From Prolixibacteraceae bacterium (lineage in GTDB: Bacteria; Bacteroidota; Bacteroidia; Bacteroidales; Prolixibacteraceae): DNA of 11,497 nt. The translations under genes were made by a program, and so were the position numbers. Shown here one piece after another: positions 1-5,585 of the stretch. How positions within the stretch are numbered: the first letter of the stretch is position 1; each line of letters begins with the position of its first letter. The notes below the pieces were generated by a model. The model did not search any database. It was not told the DNA's origin and saw only the letters and a program-made list of their open reading frames with translations. The DNA lies in contig JACMKG010000394.1 in the NCBI GenBank assembly GCA_014380255.1, forward strand, positions 1 through 11,497, read 5' to 3'.

Positions 1-264
1 ACCGGAGCTCCTGTAGGAGATGCCATGGTAACGATCCCGGGATTGGACACCCCGGTAGCTCCCGGTTCTACTGTGGGAGGTACTTTGCTGATTAATTGCA
101 TCAAGGCCGAACTGGCCGGATTACTGACCGCAGCCGGGCAACCACCCAAGGTACTGACCAGTGCTGCGATTGTTGGCAACGAGCGGGCGGAAGCATTGTT
201 TGAAAGCGCGTATGATGAACATGCCCACCGCTTGGCCCGGTTGTTTGAGAATGTGGGAAAATAA
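1..264 (+). CDS. SIS-domain sugar-phosphate-binding protein (UPF0309-like), 3' end only
   Basis: The reading frame is open from base 1 to a TAA at 262-264, giving the last 87 residues of a protein whose start lies outside the window. The visible part begins TGAPVGDAMVTIPGL and continues with a GSTVGGTLLINCIKAEL helix, then PPKVLTSAAIVGNERA and an H/R-rich end. This order (GDA-x-x-x-IPGL, a Gly/Thr-rich loop before a hydrophobic helix, then PP-V--SA-V) matches the C-terminal half of the UPF0309 / SIS (sugar isomerase) phosphosugar-binding proteins, as I recall that family. Such proteins bind phosphorylated sugars and either isomerise them or sense them; the exact reaction is not known. The ATG at 25 is inside the domain and is not a credible start. 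It sits upstream of an oxidoreductase and a phosphotriesterase-family gene on the same strand, consistent with sugar or sugar-lactone metabolism. Family assignment is fairly secure; function is open. Confidence 0.75.
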   Translation, partial: TGAPVGDAMVTIPGLDTPVAPGSTVGGTLLINCIKAELAGLLTAAGQPPKVLTSAAIVGNERAEALFESAYDEHAHRLARLFENVGK

Positions 265-327
265 GTGCCTGAGTAACTTAGTGCCTTAGTAATTAAGGCA
301 CTCATGAATTAAGGCACTCAGGAACTT
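264..327. repeat. Four-unit 16-nt repeat, two direct pairs with inverted core
   Basis: Four consecutive 16-nt units fill most of the gap after the SIS gene: agtgcctgagtaactt (264-279), agtgccttagtaatta (280-295), aggcactcatgaatta (296-311) and aggcactcaggaactt (312-327). Units 1 and 2 agree at 13 of 16 positions, as do units 3 and 4. The core AGTGCCT of the first pair is the inverse complement of the AGGCACT of the second pair. As a result the centre forms a perfect 9-bp stem, AGTGCCTTA at 280-288 pairing with TAAGGCACT at 294-302, with a 5-nt loop. The first unit overlaps the stop codon of the SIS gene and the last ends 12 nt before the next start. It could form an mRNA hairpin that separates or protects the two messages, but there is no T-tract of an intrinsic terminator. 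Confidence 0.85.
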
Positions 328-339
328 AAATATCAAAAC

Positions 340-1731
340 ATGACACATCTTTTCAATCATCAGCTCATTCCATTGCTTGCCCAGACCGACGTGCTGGTTG
401 TAGGAGCAGGTTCTGCAGGCTGTATGGCAGCCATGGCGGCAACACAGTTGGGTGGTTACTCTGTGATGCTCGTTGAACGAACTGGCTTTCCCGGAGGTAC
501 TTCCACTCAAATGTTGGATACCTTTTATGGTTTCTTTACCCCCGGCATTGCGCCGCGCAAGATCGTTGGAGGCTTACCTGACAGGGTAGTGGATGAATTG
601 GATAAGACTCATGATATATTTCTAAGGCCCAATACCTATGGTGCAGGTACGGGCATCAATTACAATCCTGAACGACTAAAGCAGGTGTGGGACCGGTTAA
701 TTATGGAAGCAGGCATTCACTACCTGTTGCACACCACCCTGGTTGATGTGGCAAAGGAAGAAGCCGAGCGTATAACTTGTATTCTCTGGAATAAGTCAGG
801 CTTTTGGAAAGTTATTGCACGACGGATCATTGATGCAAGCGGTGATGCCGACTTTTGTGCCCTCTCAGGCTGTCGGTATGAGATGGCCGGAGAGAATGAA
901 CAAGGCCAAAGTATGACCACCACTTTCAGGATGTGCAACGTGGATCTGGAGAAGTTTGAAAAAGCAGGTGGTAATAAGATGATGAAAGAGAAAATGACTG
1001 AGGCTGTTGAGCGTAAGACTTACAGGCTGCCACGCAAAGAAGGTTCAGCACACGAAATGTGCCAGCCTGGATGTATCTCAACGGTAGCTGTGAAAGTATC
1101 TGATCTCAATGCCCTGAAAGCCGACGAAATGACACTGGCTGAAATAGAAGGACGAAATCAGGCATTTGAGTATGAACGTTTTTTCAGGGATAATGTTCCC
1201 GGGTACGAGCATTCAAAGATCATTGGCCTGTCGCATCAGATTGGCGTACGTGAAACGAGAAGGGTTTACGGAGAACACCGCCTTACCAAAGAAGAATGCC
1301 TGTCAGGGTTCATACCTCCTACTTCCATTTTGCTTTGTGGGGCTCCCATCGAAGATCACCGCAAAGGAAAAGACGGGCAGGATGAAACCTACTGGGAATA
1401 CATTCCTGGGTCGGGAGTTTATGGTGTACCCTATGGAACCATCGTTCCTGCAGAAAGCAGTTTAACGTGGGTGGTGGGAAGGTGTTTCTCTGCAACCCAT
1501 GATGCCCACGCCTCGTGCCGTTCCATGGCTCAGACCATGAGCATGGGTCAGGCTGCAGGCCTTGCTGCCATTCAGTCGCTGGCCAGGGATTGTGATGCCA
1601 TGGAAATAGATATCGACTTTTTGCGTGATGAGCTGGTTTCCTTGGGACAAATACTGGAAGTACCCGACTCCGTAGCAGATACCACCAGAGAGGGATGGAA
1701 GAATAATTCAGGAGGGCAAGGGGATGGTTGA
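340..1731 (+). CDS. FAD-dependent oxidoreductase (FAD_oxidored family)
   Basis: A 463-residue protein with an N-terminal Rossmann nucleotide-binding fold: DVLVVGAGSAGCMAAMAA at about 17-34 holds the GxGxxG loop (GAGSAG, 22-27), followed by the ribose-binding acidic residue in VERTG (E46) and a PGG motif (51-53). The C-terminal FAD motif GRCFSATHDAHASCR (about 380-394), followed by the helix MSMGQAAGLAA, is typical of the FAD_oxidored group (PF12831 type), as is the terminal DFLRDELVSLGQIL segment. Length is normal for the family. There is no signal peptide, so it is probably cytoplasmic. Members oxidise small hydroxylated or sugar-like compounds; the substrate cannot be read here. ATG 340 is the first start after an in-frame stop at 310-312. 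It follows the SIS gene by 75 bp and precedes a phosphotriesterase-family gene, so a dehydrogenase followed by lactone hydrolysis is a reasonable inference. The last residues (WKNNSGGQGDG) run into a repeat-rich tract and may be an eroded tail. Confidence 0.85.
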   Translation: MTHLFNHQLIPLLAQTDVLVVGAGSAGCMAAMAATQLGGYSVMLVERTGFPGGTSTQMLDTFYGFFTPGIAPRKIVGGLPDRVVDELDKTHDIFLRPNTYGAGTGINYNPERLKQVWDRLIMEAGIHYLLHTTLVDVAKEEAERITCILWNKSGFWKVIARRIIDASGDADFCALSGCRYEMAGENEQGQSMTTTFRMCNVDLEKFEKAGGNKMMKEKMTEAVERKTYRLPRKEGSAHEMCQPGCISTVAVKVSDLNALKADEMTLAEIEGRNQAFEYERFFRDNVPGYEHSKIIGLSHQIGVRETRRVYGEHRLTKEECLSGFIPPTSILLCGAPIEDHRKGKDGQDETYWEYIPGSGVYGVPYGTIVPAESSLTWVVGRCFSATHDAHASCRSMAQTMSMGQAAGLAAIQSLARDCDAMEIDIDFLRDELVSLGQILEVPDSVADTTREGWKNNSGGQGDG

Positions 1732-2009
1732 AAGTGTTGAAAAAGGTTGGAAGGGTTGGAAAAAAAAAGGTTGAAGGGTTTGAAATGGTTCGATGTGAAG
1801 AGCATAAATAGTAAATCGTCTAATAGTAAATGGTTGGATGGTTAGATGATTGAATGGATAAAAGGTTACATGGTTAAATCTGAGATCGTTAATCGTTAAT
1901 CGAAAATAAAAAAAATATCCAATAATGAATAATCAATATCCAAATGGTTAAATGGTCCGATGTGAAGAGCAGAAATAGTAAATTGTAAATCGTCTAATTG
2001 TAAATAATC
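1732..2009. repeat. Cryptically simple, phrase-repeat intergenic tract
   Basis: This 278-bp gap contains no gene in any frame and is built from short recurring words such as GGTTG, GGTTA, AAATGGTT, TAGTAAAT and GTTAATCG. A longer phrase occurs twice: aaatggttcgatgtgaagag... starts at 1783 (to about 1831) and aaatggtccgatgtgaagag... starts at 1950 (to about 2005). Both copies continue with AGTAAAT and ATCGTCTAAT and differ by small substitutions and an insertion. GTTAATCGTTAATCG near 1888-1902 is a perfect local tandem. The right phrase copy ends directly before the start of the phosphotriesterase-family gene. There is no clear hairpin terminator and no good promoter consensus. The composition looks like slippage-driven expansion or a degenerate intergenic repeat family rather than a regulatory region. 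Confidence 0.8.
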
Positions 2010-2966
2010 ATGTCTTTTGTACGAACAGTGCTTGGCGATATTGCTCCCTTAGAAATGGGCTTAACCTATTCTCATGAACATATCATCATTGAGGAAAGCT
2101 TTCCTACGATTTCCAATCCCTTGTTTGTGCTGAATGATGTGGATAAAGTGAGCCGGGAGCTTGCAGGTTTTTACATCGCTGGAGGCCAGACGGTGGTGGA
2201 TACCATGCCTGTCAATTGCGGACGTAACGTGGAAAAGCTGGCCGAAGTGTCACGCAGGTCAAAGGTGAACATCATCGCTCCTACGGGCATTCACCTGGAA
2301 ATGTATTATTTGCCCAACCACTGGCGGTATAGCTATTCTGTAGATCAGCTTACCCAACTGTTTGTGGATGATATCACCCTTGGAATTGATCGTCATGATT
2401 ATGGAGGCCCGATTGTTGAACGGACACCTTACAAGGCCGGCATGATTAAGTTAGCCACTGCCGATGATAAGATTACGGACCACCAGAAGAAGATATTTGA
2501 AGCCGTGGTACAAGCCCATCTTGAAACAGGGGCGCCTATCCTGACTCATACCAATGGCGGGAAACTGGCACTTAAACAGATTGAACTGTTTGCAAAGCAT
2601 GGGGCCGACCTTTCTCATATCGTGATCTCGCATGTGGATAAGAATAAAGATCTTGCCTTTCACCATGACCTGATGCAAACGGGAGTATATGTGGAATATG
2701 ACAGCCATTTTAGATGGAATGAACCAGATAATAACCCAACCATTTTTTTGCTTGAAAACCTGTTGCCCCTCTATCCGGATCAGATTACCCTTGGAATGGA
2801 TATGGCCAAGCATTCCTACTGGAAATCCTATGGGGGAAAGCCCGGGCTTAACTACCTGCTGACTGAATTCAGGCAAATGCTCATCACAAGTGGCCTTGAA
2901 CCTTATTTTGAAAACATGTTCTTCACCAATCCGCAAAAGCTTTATACATTTACCAACCGGTTGTGA
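2010..2966 (+). CDS. Phosphotriesterase-family metallohydrolase (lactonase-like)
   Basis: A 318-residue amidohydrolase-superfamily protein of the phosphotriesterase (PTE) family. All expected binuclear-metal ligands are visible in order: HxH in YSHEHIII (H22, H24), the carboxylatable lysine in AGMIKLA (K147), histidines in ILTHTNGG (H180) and VISHVDKNKD (H208), and the catalytic aspartate in TLGMDMAKHS (D264). The N-terminal VRTVLGDIAPLEMG segment is the usual PTE-family lead-in. There is no signal peptide, so it is cytoplasmic. Characterised bacterial members outside the true organophosphate hydrolases are mostly lactonases, including hydrolases of phosphorylated sugar lactones, so sugar-lactone hydrolysis is the likeliest activity. 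Its neighbours, an FAD oxidoreductase upstream and a nucleoside-hydrolase-like gene 16 bp downstream, fit a sugar oxidation and lactone-opening sequence. The substrate is inferred, not shown. ATG 2010 fits the family N-terminus, although no strong ribosome-binding site precedes it. Confidence 0.9.
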   Translation: MSFVRTVLGDIAPLEMGLTYSHEHIIIEESFPTISNPLFVLNDVDKVSRELAGFYIAGGQTVVDTMPVNCGRNVEKLAEVSRRSKVNIIAPTGIHLEMYYLPNHWRYSYSVDQLTQLFVDDITLGIDRHDYGGPIVERTPYKAGMIKLATADDKITDHQKKIFEAVVQAHLETGAPILTHTNGGKLALKQIELFAKHGADLSHIVISHVDKNKDLAFHHDLMQTGVYVEYDSHFRWNEPDNNPTIFLLENLLPLYPDQITLGMDMAKHSYWKSYGGKPGLNYLLTEFRQMLITSGLEPYFENMFFTNPQKLYTFTNRL

Positions 2967-2982
2967 TTTGAATGTGAATATT

Positions 2983-4104
2983 ATGAATTTAAAAAGGTTG
3001 GTAATGGGATTGTTTTTAAAAAAGGTATTGTTCGTTTGCCTCACTCTCCTTGGGGTGGCTTTTTACAGGCCATTAAGCGCTTCTGAGGCATTGTTGCATT
3101 CCAAACCCCAAGTAATACTGGATGCCGACCTGGACTCGGATATCGATGATATGGGTGCCCTGGCCATGTTGCTCAACATGCACAAGCAAGGTGCCATCGA
3201 ATTGATTGGCGTAATCGTTACCAGTGACGATCCCTATGCTCCTTCATGTGCCGATGTTATGAACACCTTTTACGGGTTGCCTGAAATTCCCGTAGGGTAC
3301 TTAAAAGACCAGCCAAAGCTGACCAACCATTCGCGCTACACCAAATTTATCGCCAATGAGTTTCCCGGTAAAATTAAAGCATGGCAGGATGCCGAGGATG
3401 CCATTGCTCTTTATCGTAAGCTATTGGCTCAGAATAATAATGAATCTGTAGTTATTGTAACCATTGGCCATCTTACCAGCCTGCAGGGGTTGCTTCAATC
3501 CAAGGCAGATGAGAATTCATCCTTGAACGGGAAGCAGCTGGTGAAAAAGAAAGTTAAGAAATGGATTTGCATGGGTGGGCAATTCCCCAAAGGCAAGGAA
3601 GCTAATTTTTATCGCCCTGACCCGCAGTCAACCCTTTATTGTGTAGCTAACTGGAACAAGGAAGTCGTCTTTTGTGGCTGGGAAATAGGCAACAAGGTGA
3701 TCACAGGAGGAAATGGGCTGAAGGAAACTTTAAAGCCTTCACATCCCTTGTACAGGGGCTATGAGTTATACAATAATTTTGCAGGCCGCCCAAGCTGGGA
3801 TCAGATAGCCGTGTTGCTGCTCACTTCAGAATCGCAGAAGTTCTTCAACTATAAGACCGGGACCTGTATCGTAAATCCTGATGGTAGCAATAGCTGGAAA
3901 GATGAGAAAAAAGGAAAACATCAGCATGTAGTGTTCAACCCTTCGGTCGATGTAAATTCCATTGTCACCTATACGGACAACCTGATGGCAGGAAGTAACC
4001 CGGGTGGGCAAGAGGCTGCTTTCAATCATGAAAAGGTCAATCTTATTTTTGATACCTGCATGCTCCCTGGCTGTGATTGCATATCCGGATACCTCAAATT
4101 TTAG
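2983..4104 (+). CDS. Exported nucleoside-hydrolase-like protein
   Basis: With the start at 2983 this is a 373-residue protein. The frame is open further left to an ATG at 2890, but that lies inside the phosphotriesterase-family gene and would add a non-signal leader. The chosen start gives a basic N-terminus (MNLKRL) and a hydrophobic core KKVLFVCLTLLGVAFY ending near LSAS, a signal peptide, so the enzyme probably works in the periplasm. ATG 3004 is an alternative. Nucleoside-hydrolase hallmarks follow: the calcium-binding acidic cluster VILDADLDSDIDDMGAL (about 44-60), then DPYAPSCADVMNTFYGLP, VTIGHLTSL (about 159-167), CMGGQFPKGKEANFY and the late metal aspartate in PSWDQIAVL (D273). The family cleaves N-ribosidic bonds, but many exported Bacteroidota members have unknown substrates. 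The usual Gly in the acidic motif (DxDxG) is Asp here, a point to note. The 16-bp gap to the upstream gene suggests cotranscription and possible translational coupling. Confidence 0.85.
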   Translation: MNLKRLVMGLFLKKVLFVCLTLLGVAFYRPLSASEALLHSKPQVILDADLDSDIDDMGALAMLLNMHKQGAIELIGVIVTSDDPYAPSCADVMNTFYGLPEIPVGYLKDQPKLTNHSRYTKFIANEFPGKIKAWQDAEDAIALYRKLLAQNNNESVVIVTIGHLTSLQGLLQSKADENSSLNGKQLVKKKVKKWICMGGQFPKGKEANFYRPDPQSTLYCVANWNKEVVFCGWEIGNKVITGGNGLKETLKPSHPLYRGYELYNNFAGRPSWDQIAVLLLTSESQKFFNYKTGTCIVNPDGSNSWKDEKKGKHQHVVFNPSVDVNSIVTYTDNLMAGSNPGGQEAAFNHEKVNLIFDTCMLPGCDCISGYLKF

Positions 4105-4275
4105 TATTCACATTCAATGGTGGATTAGGTATTCGGTGGATGGTCAGTAAGATGTAAAAAATGTCCAAAAAGAAATATCACATGCATTACAACCTTTTTT
4201 TTAATTATATCGGCAGTAAGATCGCAATTGATGGGTTACTTGTTCTCGAACTTTAGAAGAACATACCATCAGACC
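4105..4275. other. Gene-free spacer downstream of the nucleoside-hydrolase-like gene
   Basis: No open frame of meaningful length and no recognisable RNA are visible. The stretch after the stop codon is rich in short GGT/GGA words, then AT-rich with a T-run near 4194-4201. No stable stem precedes that T-run, so an intrinsic terminator cannot be claimed. It merges into the decayed transposase-like stretch that follows. Confidence 0.5.
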
Positions 4276-4620
4276 GTAAACAAAGAGCGCATTTATCGCG
4301 ATTATTTAGGATCAATCCTAAATAGGCGGTGGATAGCATGGAGGATTTCTTCCATGGGGAATGTTCTTGTATTTATAAGCTAAACCACCTGTTCCTTCGA
4401 ACCTTATCCATCAACCTTCGTTTTGTTGGTCATTCCTCTCACGTCTCTCATCTGTTATTCTGACATTCATTGCTCAAGCAAACAAAGTCCAGTGAATGCC
4501 CAATGGATGATCACTGGGTAGAAATGCCTTATTTGATGGGGAGCGATCTGTATTTTTTTAATCTACTAAGAGATATCCCTAAAAAGGGTTTTCAAGGCCA
4601 AGGGATAAGGAAGACTTGCA
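4276..4620 (+). pseudogene. Decayed IS3-family OrfB transposase remnant (tentative)
   Basis: No intact frame exists, but forward translation gives pieces in the order and roughly the spacing of an IS3-family OrfB. VNKERIYRDYLGSILNRR (about 4278-4331) lines up without gaps with the familiar xNHKRVYRxYxxLxLNRR segment before the catalytic domain. About 28 codons later, in another frame, PVPSN..., CWSFLS (tgg at 4427) sits where the WSxDFMSD motif that opens the DDE core is expected. Near 4481-4526 an aac...gatgatcactgggtagaaat stretch resembles the NRE...D-SLPAER region, and RDIPKK (4570-4587) could match the RGxPKx segment. Stops and frame changes interrupt all of it, and the catalytic DNGPE motif and the OrfA part were not found. 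The 93-codon frame at 4470-4751 falls in this debris and looks accidental. A by-eye match, so only moderately likely. Confidence 0.38.
4303..4324. repeat. Perfect 10-bp inverted repeat with 2-nt spacer
   Basis: TATTTAGGAT (4303-4312) is followed by CA and then ATCCTAAATA (4315-4324), its exact inverse complement. It lies within the decayed transposase-like stretch, so it may be accidental. A free-standing dimeric operator is the alternative, but no gene start is close enough to support that. Confidence 0.6.
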
Positions 4621-4826
4621 GGGACGTTTTTAGCTTACTGCAAGTTTTTGTGCGTTGCCAGGGTGTTTTACACTTGACCCACTATTTAGTTTATGCCATT
4701 AAATCCGCATTAATCTCTCCTGACAGTTTCTACCCTGACCCTAAGCCTTAACGAAGGTTTGAGTTAGAAATTACTCCAAGAACACGACGAGTTGTGACTT
4801 TAATGTGTTGTATTGAGTAGAAGTGT
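4621..4826. other. Unassigned spacer between transposase debris and long palindrome
   Basis: No convincing gene is visible. A short frame running through to 4751 has no recognisable domain and an uneven composition. The word AACGAAGGTT at 4751-4760 is the inverse complement of AACCTTCGTT near 4413-4422. This could mark internal ends of a degraded element but is short enough to be chance. Confidence 0.4.
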
Positions 4827-4948
4827 AACAAGATACGATATTTGTCTCAATGGTTCTCTGTTTGATTTTCCAGTTTCCATCATAGTGAAATATGTCACTA
4901 TGATGGAAACTGGAAAATAAAGAATCGAAACAAATATGGGGTATTGTT
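4827..4948. repeat. Long palindrome with perfect 24-bp central stem (MITE-like or structured RNA)
   Basis: The centre is a perfect inverted repeat: 4865-4888 (starting attttccagtttccatcata) pairs base for base with 4895-4918 across the 6-nt loop AATATG. The symmetry continues outwards imperfectly. ATATTTGT at 4838-4845 matches ACAAATAT at 4930-4937, and AACAA at 4827-4831 matches TTGTT at 4944-4948, with small bulges and mismatches between. The arms total roughly 60 nt each. The outermost edges are not sharp and no target-site duplication is evident. It is too long and lacks a T-tract for an ordinary terminator. The most likely explanations are a small non-autonomous palindromic element or a stable hairpin in an untranslated transcript. 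Open frames crossing it on either strand are by-products of the symmetry. Confidence 0.85.
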
Positions 4949-5304
4949 CATTTTCAGGCTTGGTAACGGCTTTCTGGAAACACAAGGTTGCATTTGAATT
5001 GTATAAGCACAAGTGTAAATAATAATTTATTGACAACATATTTGGTATACAGATTCTTAGGTAATGATATGTAATTTAATTATAAATTATAATCCAATGA
5101 AAATAGAATAATGGAATGAATTTTTGATTTATTATATTTTCCTTTCTGCAAAAAAAATGAGCTTAAAGTGTAAATAACATTAAATAGTTATTAATAGATG
5201 TTAATATTTGTATAGATTTGGAACAAAAATTCACATCGATATAATATTTGGCTTTAAAGATTTAGTGAATATTCAACACAGAACTTAACTAATTCAACTA
5301 TTAA
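4949..5304. other. AT-rich spacer upstream of the SusC operon
   Basis: This stretch holds no gene and becomes strongly AT-rich towards 5300. Two short words recur: AAGTGTAAATAA at 5011-5022 and 5166-5177, and TAATATTTG at 5202-5210 and 5242-5250. These may be promoter-related or binding-site repeats, but they are short and AT-rich, so chance is possible. It probably contains the promoter of the SusC/SusD operon. Confidence 0.5.
5213..5220 (+). promoter_or_regulatory. Candidate Bacteroidota -7 promoter element (TAGATTTG)
   Basis: TAGATTTG fits the Bacteroidota -7 consensus TAnnTTTG, in an AT-rich region upstream of the susC-like gene. No clear TTTG -33 box lies at the expected distance. If used, it would give a leader of roughly 360 nt spanning both copies of the duplicated 131-bp unit. 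Weak evidence. Confidence 0.25.
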
Positions 5305-5359
5305 TAACTAAACTTAAAATTTATTCAGATGCGAGAATGATTTTTATTTATGGAAAATA

Positions 5360-5375
5360 GCGCAATCGATTGTGT
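5360..5375. promoter_or_regulatory. LacI/GalR-type operator-like palindrome, copy 1
   Basis: The core CAATCGATTG (5363-5372) is a perfect 10-bp palindrome centred on CG, in the context GCGCAATCGATTGTGT. LacI/GalR-family operators typically are even palindromes with a central CG and CAA/TTG half-sites; PurR sites (ACGCAAACGTTTGCGT) look very similar. No regulator gene of that family is in the window, so the binding protein is inferred only. Confidence 0.45.
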
Positions 5376-5490
5376 TTTTTCAGGCCCCCACCGACTTAGC
5401 CACCGGTAATCCAATAACTTAAATCGAACATTACCTAACTAAACTTAAAATTTATTCAGATACGAGAATGATTTTTATTTATGGAAAATA

Positions 5491-5506
5491 GCGCAATCGA
5501 TTGTGC
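5491..5506. promoter_or_regulatory. LacI/GalR-type operator-like palindrome, copy 2
   Basis: Second copy, exactly 131 bp after the first: GCGCAATCGATTGTGC. Here the symmetry extends to 16 bp with a single mismatched pair, slightly better than copy 1. Two equal sites at this distance could allow looping or cooperative binding by a dimer-of-dimers repressor, which is speculative. It lies about 80 bp before the susC start codon. Confidence 0.45.
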
Positions 5507-5585
5507 ATTTTCAGGCCCCCCGCCGACTTAGCCACCGGTAATTCAATAACTTAAATCGAACATTATTTAACTAACAGACCAAATT

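Larger units (their letters stand above)
5305..5567 (+). repeat. Tandem duplication of a ~131-bp leader unit before susC
   Basis: Unit 1 (5305-5435, 131 bp) and unit 2 (5436-5567, 132 bp) are head-to-tail and nearly identical. Both begin TAACTAAACTTAAAATTTAT, and a third partial start (TAACTAAC, 5568-5575) lies just before the susC start. The few differences are GATGCG versus GATACG, GTGTTTT versus GTGCATTT, one extra C in the C-run, CCAATAAC versus TTCAATAAC and TTACC versus TTATT. Each unit contains the palindrome CAATCGATTG, a C-rich patch and ACCGGT. Being directly upstream of the transporter start, the units probably carry regulatory information. A recent duplication or concerted maintenance explains the similarity. 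Confidence 0.95.

Noticed and set aside
25..264. ATG at 25 as the start of a small independent gene
   Set aside because: The same frame is open to base 1 and the upstream residues TGAPVGDA continue the SIS/UPF0309 similarity, so this ATG is internal to a truncated gene.
2890..2982. Upstream extension of the nucleoside-hydrolase-like gene to ATG 2890
   Set aside because: It overlaps the end of the phosphotriesterase-family gene by 77 bp and would bury the signal peptide behind an unrelated 31-residue leader; ATG 2983 gives a proper signal peptide and a 16-bp gap.
2451..3044. 197-codon open frame on the - strand
   Set aside because: It lies opposite the phosphotriesterase-family gene, whose metal ligands are all intact; no domain is recognisable in the reverse frame.
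4574..4591. Intrinsic terminator at CCCTAAAAAGGGTTTT
   Set aside because: The stem is only 4 bp and no gene ends nearby; too weak to call.
4470..4751. 93-codon open frame as a hypothetical gene
   Set aside because: No recognisable domain, no start context, and it overlaps the stretch that better matches decayed transposase fragments in other frames.
4800..5039. 79-codon open frame on the - strand
   Set aside because: It runs through the long palindrome, so its sequence is explained by the inverted repeat; no domain or start signal is seen.
5029..5060. Sigma-70-like promoter starting with TTGACA
   Set aside because: Bacteroidota housekeeping promoters do not use the TTGACA/TATAAT pattern, and no matching -10 lies at the right spacing.
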